Shown here: piece after piece, positions 16,599-24,286 of the stretch
Position numbering within the stretch: the first letter of the stretch is position 1
Layout: each line of letters opens with the position of its first letter
Assembly: GCF_000225705.1 (NCBI RefSeq)
Contig: NZ_JH126471.1
Span: 1-53,268, forward strand
From: Collinsella tanakaei YIT 12063
GTDB taxonomy: Bacteria; Actinomycetota; Coriobacteriia; Coriobacteriales; Coriobacteriaceae
Direction: 5' to 3'
DNA length: 53,268 bases
Translations under genes and position numbers: made by a program
Notes under the pieces: generated by a model
What the model saw: the letters and a program-made list of their open reading frames with translations, nothing else
Told to the model about the DNA's origin: nothing
Databases searched by the model: none

Positions 16599-17141
16599 CT
16601 ATGCCTTATAGGCGGAGGAGGGAAGGTCCGCGGATTCGAAGACCAGGGCTCGGTCGTACCAGGATTCCTTGCGGATGCTCCAAGCGGCGCAGTCGGTCTC
16701 TTCGTCGAGCGCCTGCACCGGGACCGTGTACTCGTAGGCGCCTTCTGCGTTTTCCACGAAGGGGATGAACTGGTCCTCGGCGGCGCTTGCGGCCTCATCG
16801 CCGGTGCCCATGAAGAGCTTGCCGTAGCCGGTGCCGCCCAGCGTCATAGTGCAGGTCATGGATCCGTCGGCGACGTGCAGAACCGCCTTCTTGACGTTGA
16901 ACATCCTGGAGCTGGAGGTCACCGTGATGTCGTAGTCGCCATCATGAAGGTCCGCGGCGGTCAGCGGCGTTGAGGCCGCATCGTCCTTGGCGCCGTCCTT
17001 GGTCGATGCGGACGAGGAACCCTGCTCGACGGGGGCTGCGCTGCCGGCGGTATCGGAGGCGGCGCCAGCGCAGCCGGCAAGGCCGGAGGCGCCCGCGACG
17101 GCGCAGGCGGTGAGAACGATGAGGAGATTGGAGCGAATCAA
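16599..17141 (-). CDS. Small lipoprotein related to the N-terminal domain of the binding protein
   Basis: A 180-residue predicted lipoprotein: signal helix, lipobox LAGC (Cys24), a Ser/Ala/Asp linker to ~60, then one beta-rich domain starting DGDYDITVTSSSRM and including LHVADGSMTCTMTLGGTGY. The same pattern (DGxYxIxV... LxVAxGxxT... YxxLxVxxGxE) recurs in the first domain of the downstream binding protein. I do not recognise a named family. The TTG start is chosen because AAGAAAGGACC lies just upstream. It sits between the exported cobaltochelatase and the transporter, so a surface tetrapyrrole- or metal-handling role is plausible but inferred. Confidence 0.75.
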   Translation of the reverse strand: MIRSNLLIVLTACAVAGASGLAGCAGAASDTAGSAAPVEQGSSSASTKDGAKDDAASTPLTAADLHDGDYDITVTSSSRMFNVKKAVLHVADGSMTCTMTLGGTGYGKLFMGTGDEAASAAEDQFIPFVENAEGAYEYTVPVQALDEETDCAAWSIRKESWYDRALVFESADLPSSAYKA

Positions 17142-17194
17142 GTGCGGGGTCCTTTCTTTAAGGGTGGGGCTTTAAACGTGAGGGCCGGTGCCGA

Positions 17195-18115
17195 TTAGAG
17201 GGACTCGATCGCCGCGGCGACGTGGTCGACGTAGATGTCATCGATGCCGCTGTACTGGCCCAGGCCCTCGAGCAGGCATGTGGTCTCGATGCCGGCTGCG
17301 GTAAACTTGGATGCCCAGGAATCGGGGTCGGAGGTGTCTGCCATGTCGTTGGTGGCATGGTCGCCCGCGACCACCATGAACGGCGAGAGGACGGCCTTGG
17401 CATAGCCCGCCGCCTGCACGCCTGCGATAACGTCCTCGCAGGTGGGCTCTGCCTCGACGGTGCCAACGAAGAATTGCTTTTTGCCCAGGGCGTCAAAGGT
17501 CCGCTGCATGGTAGCGTAGTCGGCGTTGGAGTCGGCGGTGGTGCCGTGGCCCATCAGGACAAAGGCGCAGGCGCCATCGTCCAGGTTCGCGCGCTGCTCC
17601 GCAATCGCTTCCGCGACCGCCTGGTAGTCGGCATCGCTTGCCAACAGGGGCTCGCCCAGGGCAACCTGCTTGAAATCGTCCGAACGCTTGTCCAGCTCGT
17701 CTTTGATATCCATGTACTCCAGGCCCGCCATGAGATGGGTGGGCTGGACGATGACGGTCTCGACGCCGTCCGCCTTGGCGCGGTCCAGCGCTTCCTCCAC
17801 GTTGTCGATCTCGATGCCGTCGCGCTCCTTGAGCTTATCGATGATGATCTGCGAGGTGAATGCGCGCCTGACATCGTAGTCGCGGCCGTATTTTTCGCGG
17901 ATGGCGTCCTCGATGGCGCCGATGGTGACGTGGCGCGTGGAGTTATAGCTGGTGCCGAAGCTGGTTACAAGGATGACGGGCTTGGCGGCGGGGGCCGTGC
18001 TCGCGCCGGATGATCCCGCTCCGTCGTTGTTTTGCGAGCAGCCCGTAAGGGCGCCGAGGGCGAGGGCGGCGGCGCCGCCGGAGAGCAGGGACCTGCGGGA
18101 GATGGTGGGGGTCAT
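17195..18115 (-). CDS. cbiK: Exported CbiK-type (sirohydrochlorin) cobaltochelatase
   Basis: Class II chelatase of the anaerobic cobalamin route (CbiK), which inserts Co2+ into sirohydrochlorin. In this 306-residue protein the chelatase fold begins at KPVILVTSFGTSYN (~46). The metal ligands can be placed as His190 (FVLMGHGTT), Glu221 (GTVEAEP) and His253 (VVAGDHATN). Unlike cytosolic CbiK, it has an N-terminal twin-arginine signal (SRRSLLSGG) ending in a lipobox LTGC (Cys26), so it should be exported and probably lipid-anchored. Periplasmic, heme-binding CbiK is known from Desulfovibrio. It is the first gene after the cobalamin riboswitch. AAGGGAAC precedes the ATG. Confidence 0.93.
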   Translation of the reverse strand: MTPTISRRSLLSGGAAALALGALTGCSQNNDGAGSSGASTAPAAKPVILVTSFGTSYNSTRHVTIGAIEDAIREKYGRDYDVRRAFTSQIIIDKLKERDGIEIDNVEEALDRAKADGVETVIVQPTHLMAGLEYMDIKDELDKRSDDFKQVALGEPLLASDADYQAVAEAIAEQRANLDDGACAFVLMGHGTTADSNADYATMQRTFDALGKKQFFVGTVEAEPTCEDVIAGVQAAGYAKAVLSPFMVVAGDHATNDMADTSDPDSWASKFTAAGIETTCLLEGLGQYSGIDDIYVDHVAAAIESL

Positions 18116-18229
18116 GTGCGTTCCCTTCGTTCACGATGCGCCGAGGCAGAAGCACTTGCGGCGATTGTGTGACCGGGCGGAACGCGATAACAAGATGAGA
18201 CGGCGGGCCAAGCATGGCCGTCTGTCCGT

Positions 18230-18390
18230 GCGCTCCTCCGGGGTTCACAGAGGCTGCGACGCCGCGGAGCGAGTCCGCGAGGAGAAGGCAGAGCGCCCTG
18301 GCTCGAAAGCGCGCCGGCGCTTCCACACAGTAATGGCCCTTGCTCAGGATTCGCACCTGATTCCCTCTGATTGAACCGGCGCCGCGACAC
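18230..18390 (-). promoter_or_regulatory. Cobalamin riboswitch controlling the cbiK-ABC operon
   Basis: Read on the minus strand, the leader contains the cobalamin aptamer core: CAATCAGAGGGAATCAGGTG, then CGAATCCTGAGCA, ACTGTG, and the B12 box AGCCAGGGCGCTCTGCC (plus coordinates 18303-18287). About 170 bases of expression platform separate the box from the cbiK ATG. Adenosyl- or methylcobalamin binding normally shuts down such genes, so the exported chelatase and importer should be made when cobalamin is scarce. Aptamer boundaries are approximate. Confidence 0.88.
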
Positions 18391-18446
18391 GCCGACCCTC
18401 TCCTAATGTGGCTGCTGCCGCAAACGCGGCTTTACGTTGCCCATCC

Positions 18447-18452
18447 ATCATA
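18447..18452 (-). promoter_or_regulatory. -10 element for the riboswitch leader
   Basis: On the minus strand TATGAT lies about 60 bases before the aptamer. TTAGGG, 16 bases upstream, is a weak -35. Initiation here would give a ~325-base leader containing the full aptamer. It overlaps the putative divergent promoter of the cbi operon. Confidence 0.5.
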
Positions 18453-18457
18453 GCAGG

Positions 18458-18486
18458 TTTCGTTTATGCCCTAACTGAGATATGCT
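18458..18486 (+). promoter_or_regulatory. Possible promoter of the cobalamin biosynthesis operon
   Basis: TTTCGT and TATGCT are separated by 17 bases, about 95 bases before the cbiF ATG. The leader that follows can form two hairpins, AAGCCT/AGGCTT (18488-18506) and GGGCGCG/CGCGCCC (18512-18527). I find no B12-box or aptamer core on this strand, so unlike the divergent operon this one shows no riboswitch. Confidence 0.4.
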
Positions 18487-18579
18487 CAAGCCTTATGTTG
18501 AGGCTTTGCCCGGGCGCGTGCGCGCCCTGTGGTGGAACTACAATGCGATTGGCTTGTATTGGGACGATGGGAGGCCGGC

Positions 18580-19344
18580 ATGGTGCACTTTGTAGGGGCG
18601 GGGAGCGGCGCGCCCGATTTGATTACGCTGCGCGGAGACGCGCTTTTGCGTCGGGCAGACGTGGTCATATGGGCCGGCAGCCTGGTGAATCCGCGGCTGC
18701 TCGAGGTGTGCCGCGACGATTGCGAGATCTTTGACAGCGCCACCATGACGCTGGAGGAGGTGCTTGACCGGATGCGGGCTGCCGAGGAGCGGGGCCTCGA
18801 GGTGGTACGCCTGCACACGGGCGACCCCTGCATGTACGGCGCGATTCAAGAGCAGATGGACGCGCTGGATAAGATGGGCATCGCCTACGACGTGGTGCCG
18901 GGCGTCTCGAGTTTCTGCGGCGCCGCGGCGGCGCTGCGTACCGAGCTTACGGCCCCCGGCATCAGCCAGACGGTCACGCTGACGCGCCTCGCCGGCCGCA
19001 CGCCCATGCCCGAGGGCGAGGACATGGCCGCGCTCGCCTCTCGCGGGGGAACCATGGTCATCTTCTTGAGCGCCGGTCATCTTGACCGCTTGCAGGAGGA
19101 GTTGCTTGCCGCCGGACGCGATGCGGACGAGCCCGCGGCGATTGTCTATAAGGCGACGTGGCCGGACGAGAAGGTCATGCGCTGCACCGTGGGCACGCTC
19201 GCTCAAACCGGCGCGGATAACGCGGTCCGCTCGACCGCCCTGGTTGTCGTTGGCCGCGTGCTCGCCGGCGACGTTCCGCGCAGCTGCCTGTACGACCCTT
19301 CGTTCGAGACGGCTTTTCGTCCCGCTCACCAGGGCAGGGGCTGA
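18580..19344 (+). CDS. cbiF: Cobalt-precorrin-4 C11-methyltransferase
   Basis: A SAM-dependent uroporphyrin-III-C-methyltransferase-fold enzyme adding the C11 methyl group. In 254 residues it shows the N-terminal loop GAGSGAPDLITLRGD, VIWAGSLVNP, HTGDPCMYGAIQEQ and the GVSSFCGAAAALRTELT block specific to CbiF/CobM, and PAAIVYKATWPDEK near the end. I chose ATG 18580 (GGGAGGCC 5-12 bases upstream, product MVHFVGAG) over an in-frame start 51 bases earlier. It is the first gene of the cobalamin operon, diverging from the riboswitch-controlled operon; cbiD starts 2 bases after its stop. Confidence 0.96.
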   Translation: MVHFVGAGSGAPDLITLRGDALLRRADVVIWAGSLVNPRLLEVCRDDCEIFDSATMTLEEVLDRMRAAEERGLEVVRLHTGDPCMYGAIQEQMDALDKMGIAYDVVPGVSSFCGAAAALRTELTAPGISQTVTLTRLAGRTPMPEGEDMAALASRGGTMVIFLSAGHLDRLQEELLAAGRDADEPAAIVYKATWPDEKVMRCTVGTLAQTGADNAVRSTALVVVGRVLAGDVPRSCLYDPSFETAFRPAHQGRG

Positions 19345-19346
19345 CC

Positions 19347-20489
19347 GTGGCCTTTGAGCGATACATATGGTCGGGGAACAGGAGGCTGCGCCTGGGATAC
19401 ACCACCGGTACCTGCGCCGCCGCCGCTGCCGGGGCCGCCGCTCGCGCCCTGCTGTTCGGCGAGCCCCCCGCGAGCGTGACGGTGCGGGTGCCTGCCGGCG
19501 AGGGCATCGAGGTCGAGGTCGTTGAGACTCGTCGCGATGCGAGCGGCGTGACGTGTGCGGTGCGAAAGGACGGCGGCGACGACATCGATGCCACGGACGG
19601 CGCGCTGATCTGCGCACGCGTCGAGCTGACCGGCGCGGAGGGCATCGAGATCGACGGCGGCGCCGGCGTGGGCAGGGTTACCAAGCCGGGCCTCGACCAG
19701 CCCGTGGGCGCCGCGGCGATCAACAGCGTGCCTCGCCGGATGATCGCGGAAGCGGTCGAGGACGCGCTGGCAGAGGCGCGCCAGGACCGGGGCGCCAAGG
19801 TCACCATCATCGTCCCCATGGGCGAGGAGATCGCCGCCAAGACGTTCAACCCCAACCTGGGCATCGTGGGCGGTATTTCCATTCTGGGGACCACGGGGAT
19901 CGTCGAGCCCCGTAGCCTGTCGGCGTTGCGCGACAGCATCGAGCTCGAGATTCGCCAGGCCGCCGCCCTGGGCGCGCGCGACCTGGTCGTGGTCCCGGGG
20001 AACTACGGGTCGGACTACGTGTCCGGCAATCTGCGGATCGGCGCCGTGCCCGTTGTCGCCTGCTCCAACTTCATGGGCGCCGCCATCGATTGCGCGGCGC
20101 GCGAGGGGTTTGAGCGCGTGCTGGTGGTGGGGCATATCGGGAAGATGGTCAAGGTGTGCGGCGGCATCATGGATACCCATTCGCGCGTGGCGGACGCCCG
20201 CATGGAGATCTTGGCGGCCCACGCGGCGGCGTCCGGCGCCCCCGCGGAACGGGTTCGGCAGATCATGGATGCCGCTACCGCCGACGCCGGCCTTGAGATC
20301 TTGCAGCGCGAGGGCCTGGTCGCGCCGACGTGCGAATCGCTTTCCCGGGCGCTCTCCATTCGACTGGGCCGCCGCGCGGGCAAGGCGATGTCCGTAGCCG
20401 CCTTAGTATTCAGCAACGTTTACGGCGAGCTGTTTCGCACTCCCGGCGCGGATGCGATGCTCGCCGCATGGGAGGTCGCTCATGGGTAA
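19347..20489 (+). CDS. cbiD: Cobalt-precorrin-5B C1-methyltransferase
   Basis: CbiD methylates C1 of the contracted ring and marks the oxygen-independent pathway. The 380 residues start LRLGYTTGTCAAAAAGAAAR, the family's hallmark, and include GIEIDGGAGVGRVTKPG, VPRRMI, GILGTTGIVEP-type text (GGISILGTTGIVEPRS) and VGHIGKMVKV. The GTG start follows the cbiF stop directly, with GCAGGGG upstream. Its 3' end overlaps cbiL by 8 bases. The length is typical. Confidence 0.96.
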   Translation: MAFERYIWSGNRRLRLGYTTGTCAAAAAGAAARALLFGEPPASVTVRVPAGEGIEVEVVETRRDASGVTCAVRKDGGDDIDATDGALICARVELTGAEGIEIDGGAGVGRVTKPGLDQPVGAAAINSVPRRMIAEAVEDALAEARQDRGAKVTIIVPMGEEIAAKTFNPNLGIVGGISILGTTGIVEPRSLSALRDSIELEIRQAAALGARDLVVVPGNYGSDYVSGNLRIGAVPVVACSNFMGAAIDCAAREGFERVLVVGHIGKMVKVCGGIMDTHSRVADARMEILAAHAAASGAPAERVRQIMDAATADAGLEILQREGLVAPTCESLSRALSIRLGRRAGKAMSVAALVFSNVYGELFRTPGADAMLAAWEVAHG

Positions 20490-21183
20490 AGGGACGCTAT
20501 ACGGCGTGGGCGTGGGCCCGGGGGACCCGGAGCTCGTCACGCTCAAGGCGATTAGGACCATCGAGGCGTGCCGGGTGGTCGTGGCCCCCCGTGCCCGCGC
20601 GGGTTCCTCGCTCGCGTTGAGCATCGTGCGCGCGAATGTCGATTTGACCTGCCATGAGGTGGTCGAGGTCCCCTTCGCGATGGCCGGCGAGGACGACGCC
20701 AGGGATGCCCGGCGTGCCGATGCGGCGGCGCTGGTGGTCTCGCGCCTGGAGCAGGGCCTCGATGTCGCCATGCCCACGCTGGGCGACCCGGCGATCTACT
20801 CGACGTTCCAGCGCATCGCCGCAGCCGTTCGCGGCGAGGGCTTCACCGTGCGCCAGGTGCCCGGCGTCCCAAGCTTCTGCGCGGTCGCGGCAGCGCTCGA
20901 TGCCGACCTCACGCCCGATCCCGCGCTGCCCGTCCACATCGTCCCGGCCCTCTGCCGCGATTCGCTGCGCGAGGCAGCGGATCTATCCGGCACCGTGGTG
21001 TTGATGAAGGCGGGCGGCGAGGCCGAGGCGCTCGCATGCGCCCTGCGCGAGGCGGGCGTGCTGGAGCGCACGCAGCTGGTGAGCAATTGCGGGCGCCCGG
21101 ATGAGCTGGTGCTGCGAAGGCTGGATGCGCCCGACGTTCCCGACAGGCTGGGGTATTTCTCCACGGCGGTGGTGCTCCCATGA
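20482..21183 (+). CDS. cbiL: Cobalt-precorrin-2 C20-methyltransferase
   Basis: It adds the C20 methyl group, the first ring methylation after cobalt insertion. In 233 residues the methyltransferase loop GVGVGPGDPELVTLKAIR is clear, with MPTLGDPAIYSTFQRI and VPGVPSFCAVAAALD, the combination typical of CbiL/CobI. The start ATG at 20482 lies inside the cbiD end; an in-frame ATG 30 bases earlier is rejected because the family begins GTLYGVGVG. The stop overlaps cbiG by four bases. Confidence 0.95.
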   Translation: MGKGTLYGVGVGPGDPELVTLKAIRTIEACRVVVAPRARAGSSLALSIVRANVDLTCHEVVEVPFAMAGEDDARDARRADAAALVVSRLEQGLDVAMPTLGDPAIYSTFQRIAAAVRGEGFTVRQVPGVPSFCAVAAALDADLTPDPALPVHIVPALCRDSLREAADLSGTVVLMKAGGEAEALACALREAGVLERTQLVSNCGRPDELVLRRLDAPDVPDRLGYFSTAVVLP

Positions 21184-22229
21184 GGGTGCGCCTGATCGCG
21201 TTCACCGCCGCGGGCGAGTGCGTCGCGCTGCGCGCCCGCGATATCCTGGAGGGGGAGGACTGCGCGTACGAGCGCGGGTTCGGCGAGGCTCGCCGCGGGC
21301 TCGATGCCTTCGCGCGCGAGGGCTTTGATCGGGCGGACGCCCTTGTGTTCGTCGGCGCGACGGGCATCGCCGTCCGCGCGATCGCGCCGTACGTGCGCTC
21401 CAAGGCGAGCGATCCGGCGGTGGTTGTTATCGACGAGGCGGGGACGTGGTGCATCCCGATCCTCTCGGGGCACCTTGGCGGGGCCAACGCGCTGGCGATT
21501 CGATTGGCGCGCGGTCTGGGCGCGCAACCCGTGGTCACCACCGTGACCGATATCCGCGGGGTGTGGGCGCCGGATTCCTGGGCGGCTTCGCGGGGGTTCT
21601 GCGTGCTCGAGCCGGAACGCATCCGCTCGGTCTCGTCCAGCCTTCTGGCGGGGGCGGGGGCGACCCTGTTTACGGATGGAGCGGTCGAGGGGGCCGTCCC
21701 CGCCGGGGTGAGCCTGACGGAGGAGCGTGCCCGCGCGCAGGTGGTGGTGAGCCCGCGCGCGCTGCCGCAAGACGGGGAGCTGGCTTGCGAACCCGCCCTC
21801 CATATAGTCCCGCGCTGCATCTACGTAGGGATCGGCTGCCGTCGCGGCGCGTCCCGGGCGGCGATCGCCCGCGCGGTCGAGTGCGCTCGCGAACTGGCGG
21901 GGGTGCCTTCGCGTGCCCTTGCCGGGGCGGCGTCCATCGATTTGAAAGCGGACGAGGAGGGGCTGCTTTCCTGGGCGCGCTCGGCGGGGCTCGCCATCGA
22001 GTTCTTCGCTGCGGAGCGCCTGGCAAGGGCGGAGGGCTCGTTCTCGTCCTCCCCGTTTGTCGAGTCGGTCACCGGCGTCGACTGCGTGTGTGAGCGCGCG
22101 GCGGCTTGCGCTTCCGGCTCGGGTCGGCTCATCTGCCGCAAGCAGGTGCTCGACGGGGTGACGGTGGCGCTGGCCGCCAGCGCGTTTACCTGCACGTTCA
22201 GCAACGATGCGGCGAACCGCCGCGGATAG
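21180..22229 (+). CDS. cbiG: Cobalt-precorrin-5A hydrolase
   Basis: CbiG opens the ring lactone and releases the C20 two-carbon fragment as acetaldehyde, the step that replaces oxygen-dependent CobG chemistry. The 349 residues contain the N-terminal domain with ADALVFVGATGIAVRAIAP and PILSGHLGGANALA, and the C-terminal CbiG_C domain with IYVGIGCRRGASRAAIA and KADEEGLLSWA. It is coupled to cbiL by an ATGA overlap, with a 12-base gap to cbiH. Confidence 0.95.
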   Translation: MRVRLIAFTAAGECVALRARDILEGEDCAYERGFGEARRGLDAFAREGFDRADALVFVGATGIAVRAIAPYVRSKASDPAVVVIDEAGTWCIPILSGHLGGANALAIRLARGLGAQPVVTTVTDIRGVWAPDSWAASRGFCVLEPERIRSVSSSLLAGAGATLFTDGAVEGAVPAGVSLTEERARAQVVVSPRALPQDGELACEPALHIVPRCIYVGIGCRRGASRAAIARAVECARELAGVPSRALAGAASIDLKADEEGLLSWARSAGLAIEFFAAERLARAEGSFSSSPFVESVTGVDCVCERAAACASGSGRLICRKQVLDGVTVALAASAFTCTFSNDAANRRG

Positions 22230-22241
22230 GGGCCTGAGGTC

Positions 22242-22976
22242 ATGGGCATGTTGTATATCGTAGGGCTGGGGCCGGGCGCGGGCGAGGGCATGACGCTCGC
22301 CGCGCATCGGGCGCTGTCTCGCTGCGGCGCCATCGTGGGCTATTCCGCCTACATCGACCTGCTCGAGGGACTATATCCGGAGGCGCGCCGCGTGAGCACC
22401 GGCATGATGCGCGAAGTCGAGCGCTGCCGCGCCGCGCTCGAATTGGCTCGGGACGGGGACGAGGTCGCCCTGGTGTGCAGCGGCGACGCCGGCGTCTACG
22501 GCATGGCCTCGCCCGCGCTCGAGCTGGGCGCCGACTTTCCGGATGTGGATATCGAGGTGGTGTGCGGAGTCACCGCGGCGCAGAGCGGCGCGGCCGTGCT
22601 AGGCGCCCCGCTTGCCCAGGATTTCGCCGTCATCTCCCTTTCCGACCTGCTGACGCCCTGGGAGGATATCGAGCGCCGCATCGAGGCGGCCGCCTGGGGC
22701 GACTTCTGCATCGCCCTGTACAACCCGCGCAGTAAAAAGCGCTCGGGCCACCTGGCTCGCGCCGTGCAGGTTTTACTGCGGCACAAAGGGCCCGATACGG
22801 TGTGCGGTTGGGTGCGCATGATCGGTCGCGAGGGGCAGCAGAGCGGCATATGCACGTTGGATGAGCTTGGGTCGCTTGAGGCGGATATGTTCACGACGGT
22901 CTTTGTCGGCAACGCCGCCACTCGCGTGGCGGACGGGCGCATGGTGACCCCGCGCGGATACAGGGGGCTTTCATGA
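22242..22976 (+). CDS. cbiH: Cobalt-precorrin-3 C17-methyltransferase
   Basis: It methylates C17 and drives ring contraction. The 244 residues show LYIVGLGPGAGEGMTLAA, VGYSAYIDLLEG, ALVCSGDAGVYGMASPALE and DFAVISLSDLLTPWEDIERR, all characteristic of CbiH/CobJ. There is no extra C-terminal iron-sulfur (CobG/CbiH60-like) domain; the length matches the plain enzyme. A GAGG lies ahead of the ATG. Its end overlaps the cbiET start by four bases. Confidence 0.95.
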   Translation: MGMLYIVGLGPGAGEGMTLAAHRALSRCGAIVGYSAYIDLLEGLYPEARRVSTGMMREVERCRAALELARDGDEVALVCSGDAGVYGMASPALELGADFPDVDIEVVCGVTAAQSGAAVLGAPLAQDFAVISLSDLLTPWEDIERRIEAAAWGDFCIALYNPRSKKRSGHLARAVQVLLRHKGPDTVCGWVRMIGREGQQSGICTLDELGSLEADMFTTVFVGNAATRVADGRMVTPRGYRGLS

Positions 22977-24286
22977 GGCGCATCGATATCGTGGGCGCCG
23001 GTCCGGGCGCCTTGGACCTCATGCCGGTTGCCAACCGCACCTTGGTTGGGGAATGCGACCTGCTTATAGGCGCCCCGCGACTGCTCGACGCCTGCGCGAG
23101 CCTGTCGAGCGCCCCGCGCGCTTCGGCCACGAGGGCCGCGGACGTAGCGCGAGAGCTTGAAGGCGCGACATGGCGGCGGGCATGCGTGGTCATGAGCGGG
23201 GACACGGGCATGTTCAGCGGTACCGCGTCGCTGCTCGAGCATATCCGCCGCACGCCGTCGCTCGCGGGCTGCCGCGTGCGGGTGCACCCCGCGCCCGGAT
23301 CCGCCGCGCTGCTCGCCGCCCGCCTGGGCCGCCCCTGGCAGGACTGGCGCTTCCTATCCGCCCACGGCGTCGAGCTCGATTATCGCGAGCTTTTCTCGTC
23401 CACGCGTCCCGCCTACGTGGTGACGGCCGGCGGACAAGGCCCGTCCGGCATCTGCCGCGCCCTGGATGACGCCGGGTGGGGCGATGCGCGCGTTACCGTG
23501 GCGCAAAACCTATCGTATGAGGACGAATCGATTGAGACCGGCCTGGCAACGGACCTGCTCGATCGCAGATTCGCCCCGCTCACCTCGATGCTCATAGAGT
23601 TTCCCCGCGAGGCCGGCACCCCATGGCCTTTCGACACCCCGGGCATTCCCGACGAGGCGTTCGAGCGCGGTCGCGTTCCCATGACCAAGCGCGAGGTGCG
23701 CGCCGTCGCCCTTTCCAAGCTGCGCGTGGCGCGCGGCGACGTGGTGTACGACATCGGCTCGGGCACGGGCTCGGTCACCGTCGAGCTCGCCCGCGTCGCC
23801 GGCCCCGCGGGCCGCGTGTTCGCGTTCGAGCGCAACCCCGAGGCCGTCGAGCTCACGCGCCGCAACATCCGCGCTTTCCGCTTGCGCAACGTGCGGGTTG
23901 TCGAGGGCGCGGCGCCGCAGGTTCTTGAGGGATGCCCGGCGCCGGACGCCGTCTTTGTCGGCGGCAGCGCGGGGATGCTGGGAGATATCGTCCAGGTCCT
24001 GCGCGCATCCGGCGCCCGCCCGCGGCTCTGCGTGCCCTGCGTGTCGCTGGAGACCCTCTCGTCCGCGGTCGCGCTGCTGGGGGGTCCCGGCTTCAGCGGC
24101 CTCGAGGTGTGCGAGGTGTCGGTCGCTCGCGCTCAGGTCGCCGGGTCGCATCATCTTATGCGCGCGAACAACCCGGTGTTCCTGATCGCCGCGCAGATGA
24201 CCGATGAGGACGGCTGCGTGGACGCGGATGGGGGAGCCTTTGGGGACGCTGGCGCGGGCGCGGACGAGCATGGGCGGCGCTCATGA
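22973..24286 (+). CDS. cbiET: Fused cobalt-precorrin-7 C5-methyltransferase / cobalt-precorrin-6B C15-methyltransferase (decarboxylating)
   Basis: One 437-residue polypeptide joins CbiE and CbiT, as in aerobic CobL. The N-terminal ~210 residues are the tetrapyrrole-methylase fold (IDIVGAGPGALDLMPVA, VMSGDTGMFSGT, QDWRFLSAHG). From ~235 the CbiT part begins with KREVRAVALSKLRV, followed by the class I SAM motif VVYDIGSGTGSVTVELAR and VFVGGSAGM. The fusion delivers C5 and C15 methylation plus C12 acetate decarboxylation. The last ~20 residues (ADEHG-rich tail) are unlikely to be structured. Confidence 0.95.
   Translation: MRRIDIVGAGPGALDLMPVANRTLVGECDLLIGAPRLLDACASLSSAPRASATRAADVARELEGATWRRACVVMSGDTGMFSGTASLLEHIRRTPSLAGCRVRVHPAPGSAALLAARLGRPWQDWRFLSAHGVELDYRELFSSTRPAYVVTAGGQGPSGICRALDDAGWGDARVTVAQNLSYEDESIETGLATDLLDRRFAPLTSMLIEFPREAGTPWPFDTPGIPDEAFERGRVPMTKREVRAVALSKLRVARGDVVYDIGSGTGSVTVELARVAGPAGRVFAFERNPEAVELTRRNIRAFRLRNVRVVEGAAPQVLEGCPAPDAVFVGGSAGMLGDIVQVLRASGARPRLCVPCVSLETLSSAVALLGGPGFSGLEVCEVSVARAQVAGSHHLMRANNPVFLIAAQMTDEDGCVDADGGAFGDAGAGADEHGRRS

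Noticed and set aside
17222-18013. A 263-codon plus-strand frame over cbiK
   Set aside because: It is Val/Gly/Ala-rich without motifs, whereas cbiK on the other strand has signal peptide, lipobox and metal ligands.
18400-18580. A second cobalamin riboswitch for the cbiF operon
   Set aside because: No B12 box or aptamer core can be read on the plus strand; only simple hairpins are present.
18538-19617. A 359-codon minus-strand frame over cbiF/cbiD
   Set aside because: It is rich in Arg/Ala/His with no domain, and is antisense to well-supported cobalamin genes.
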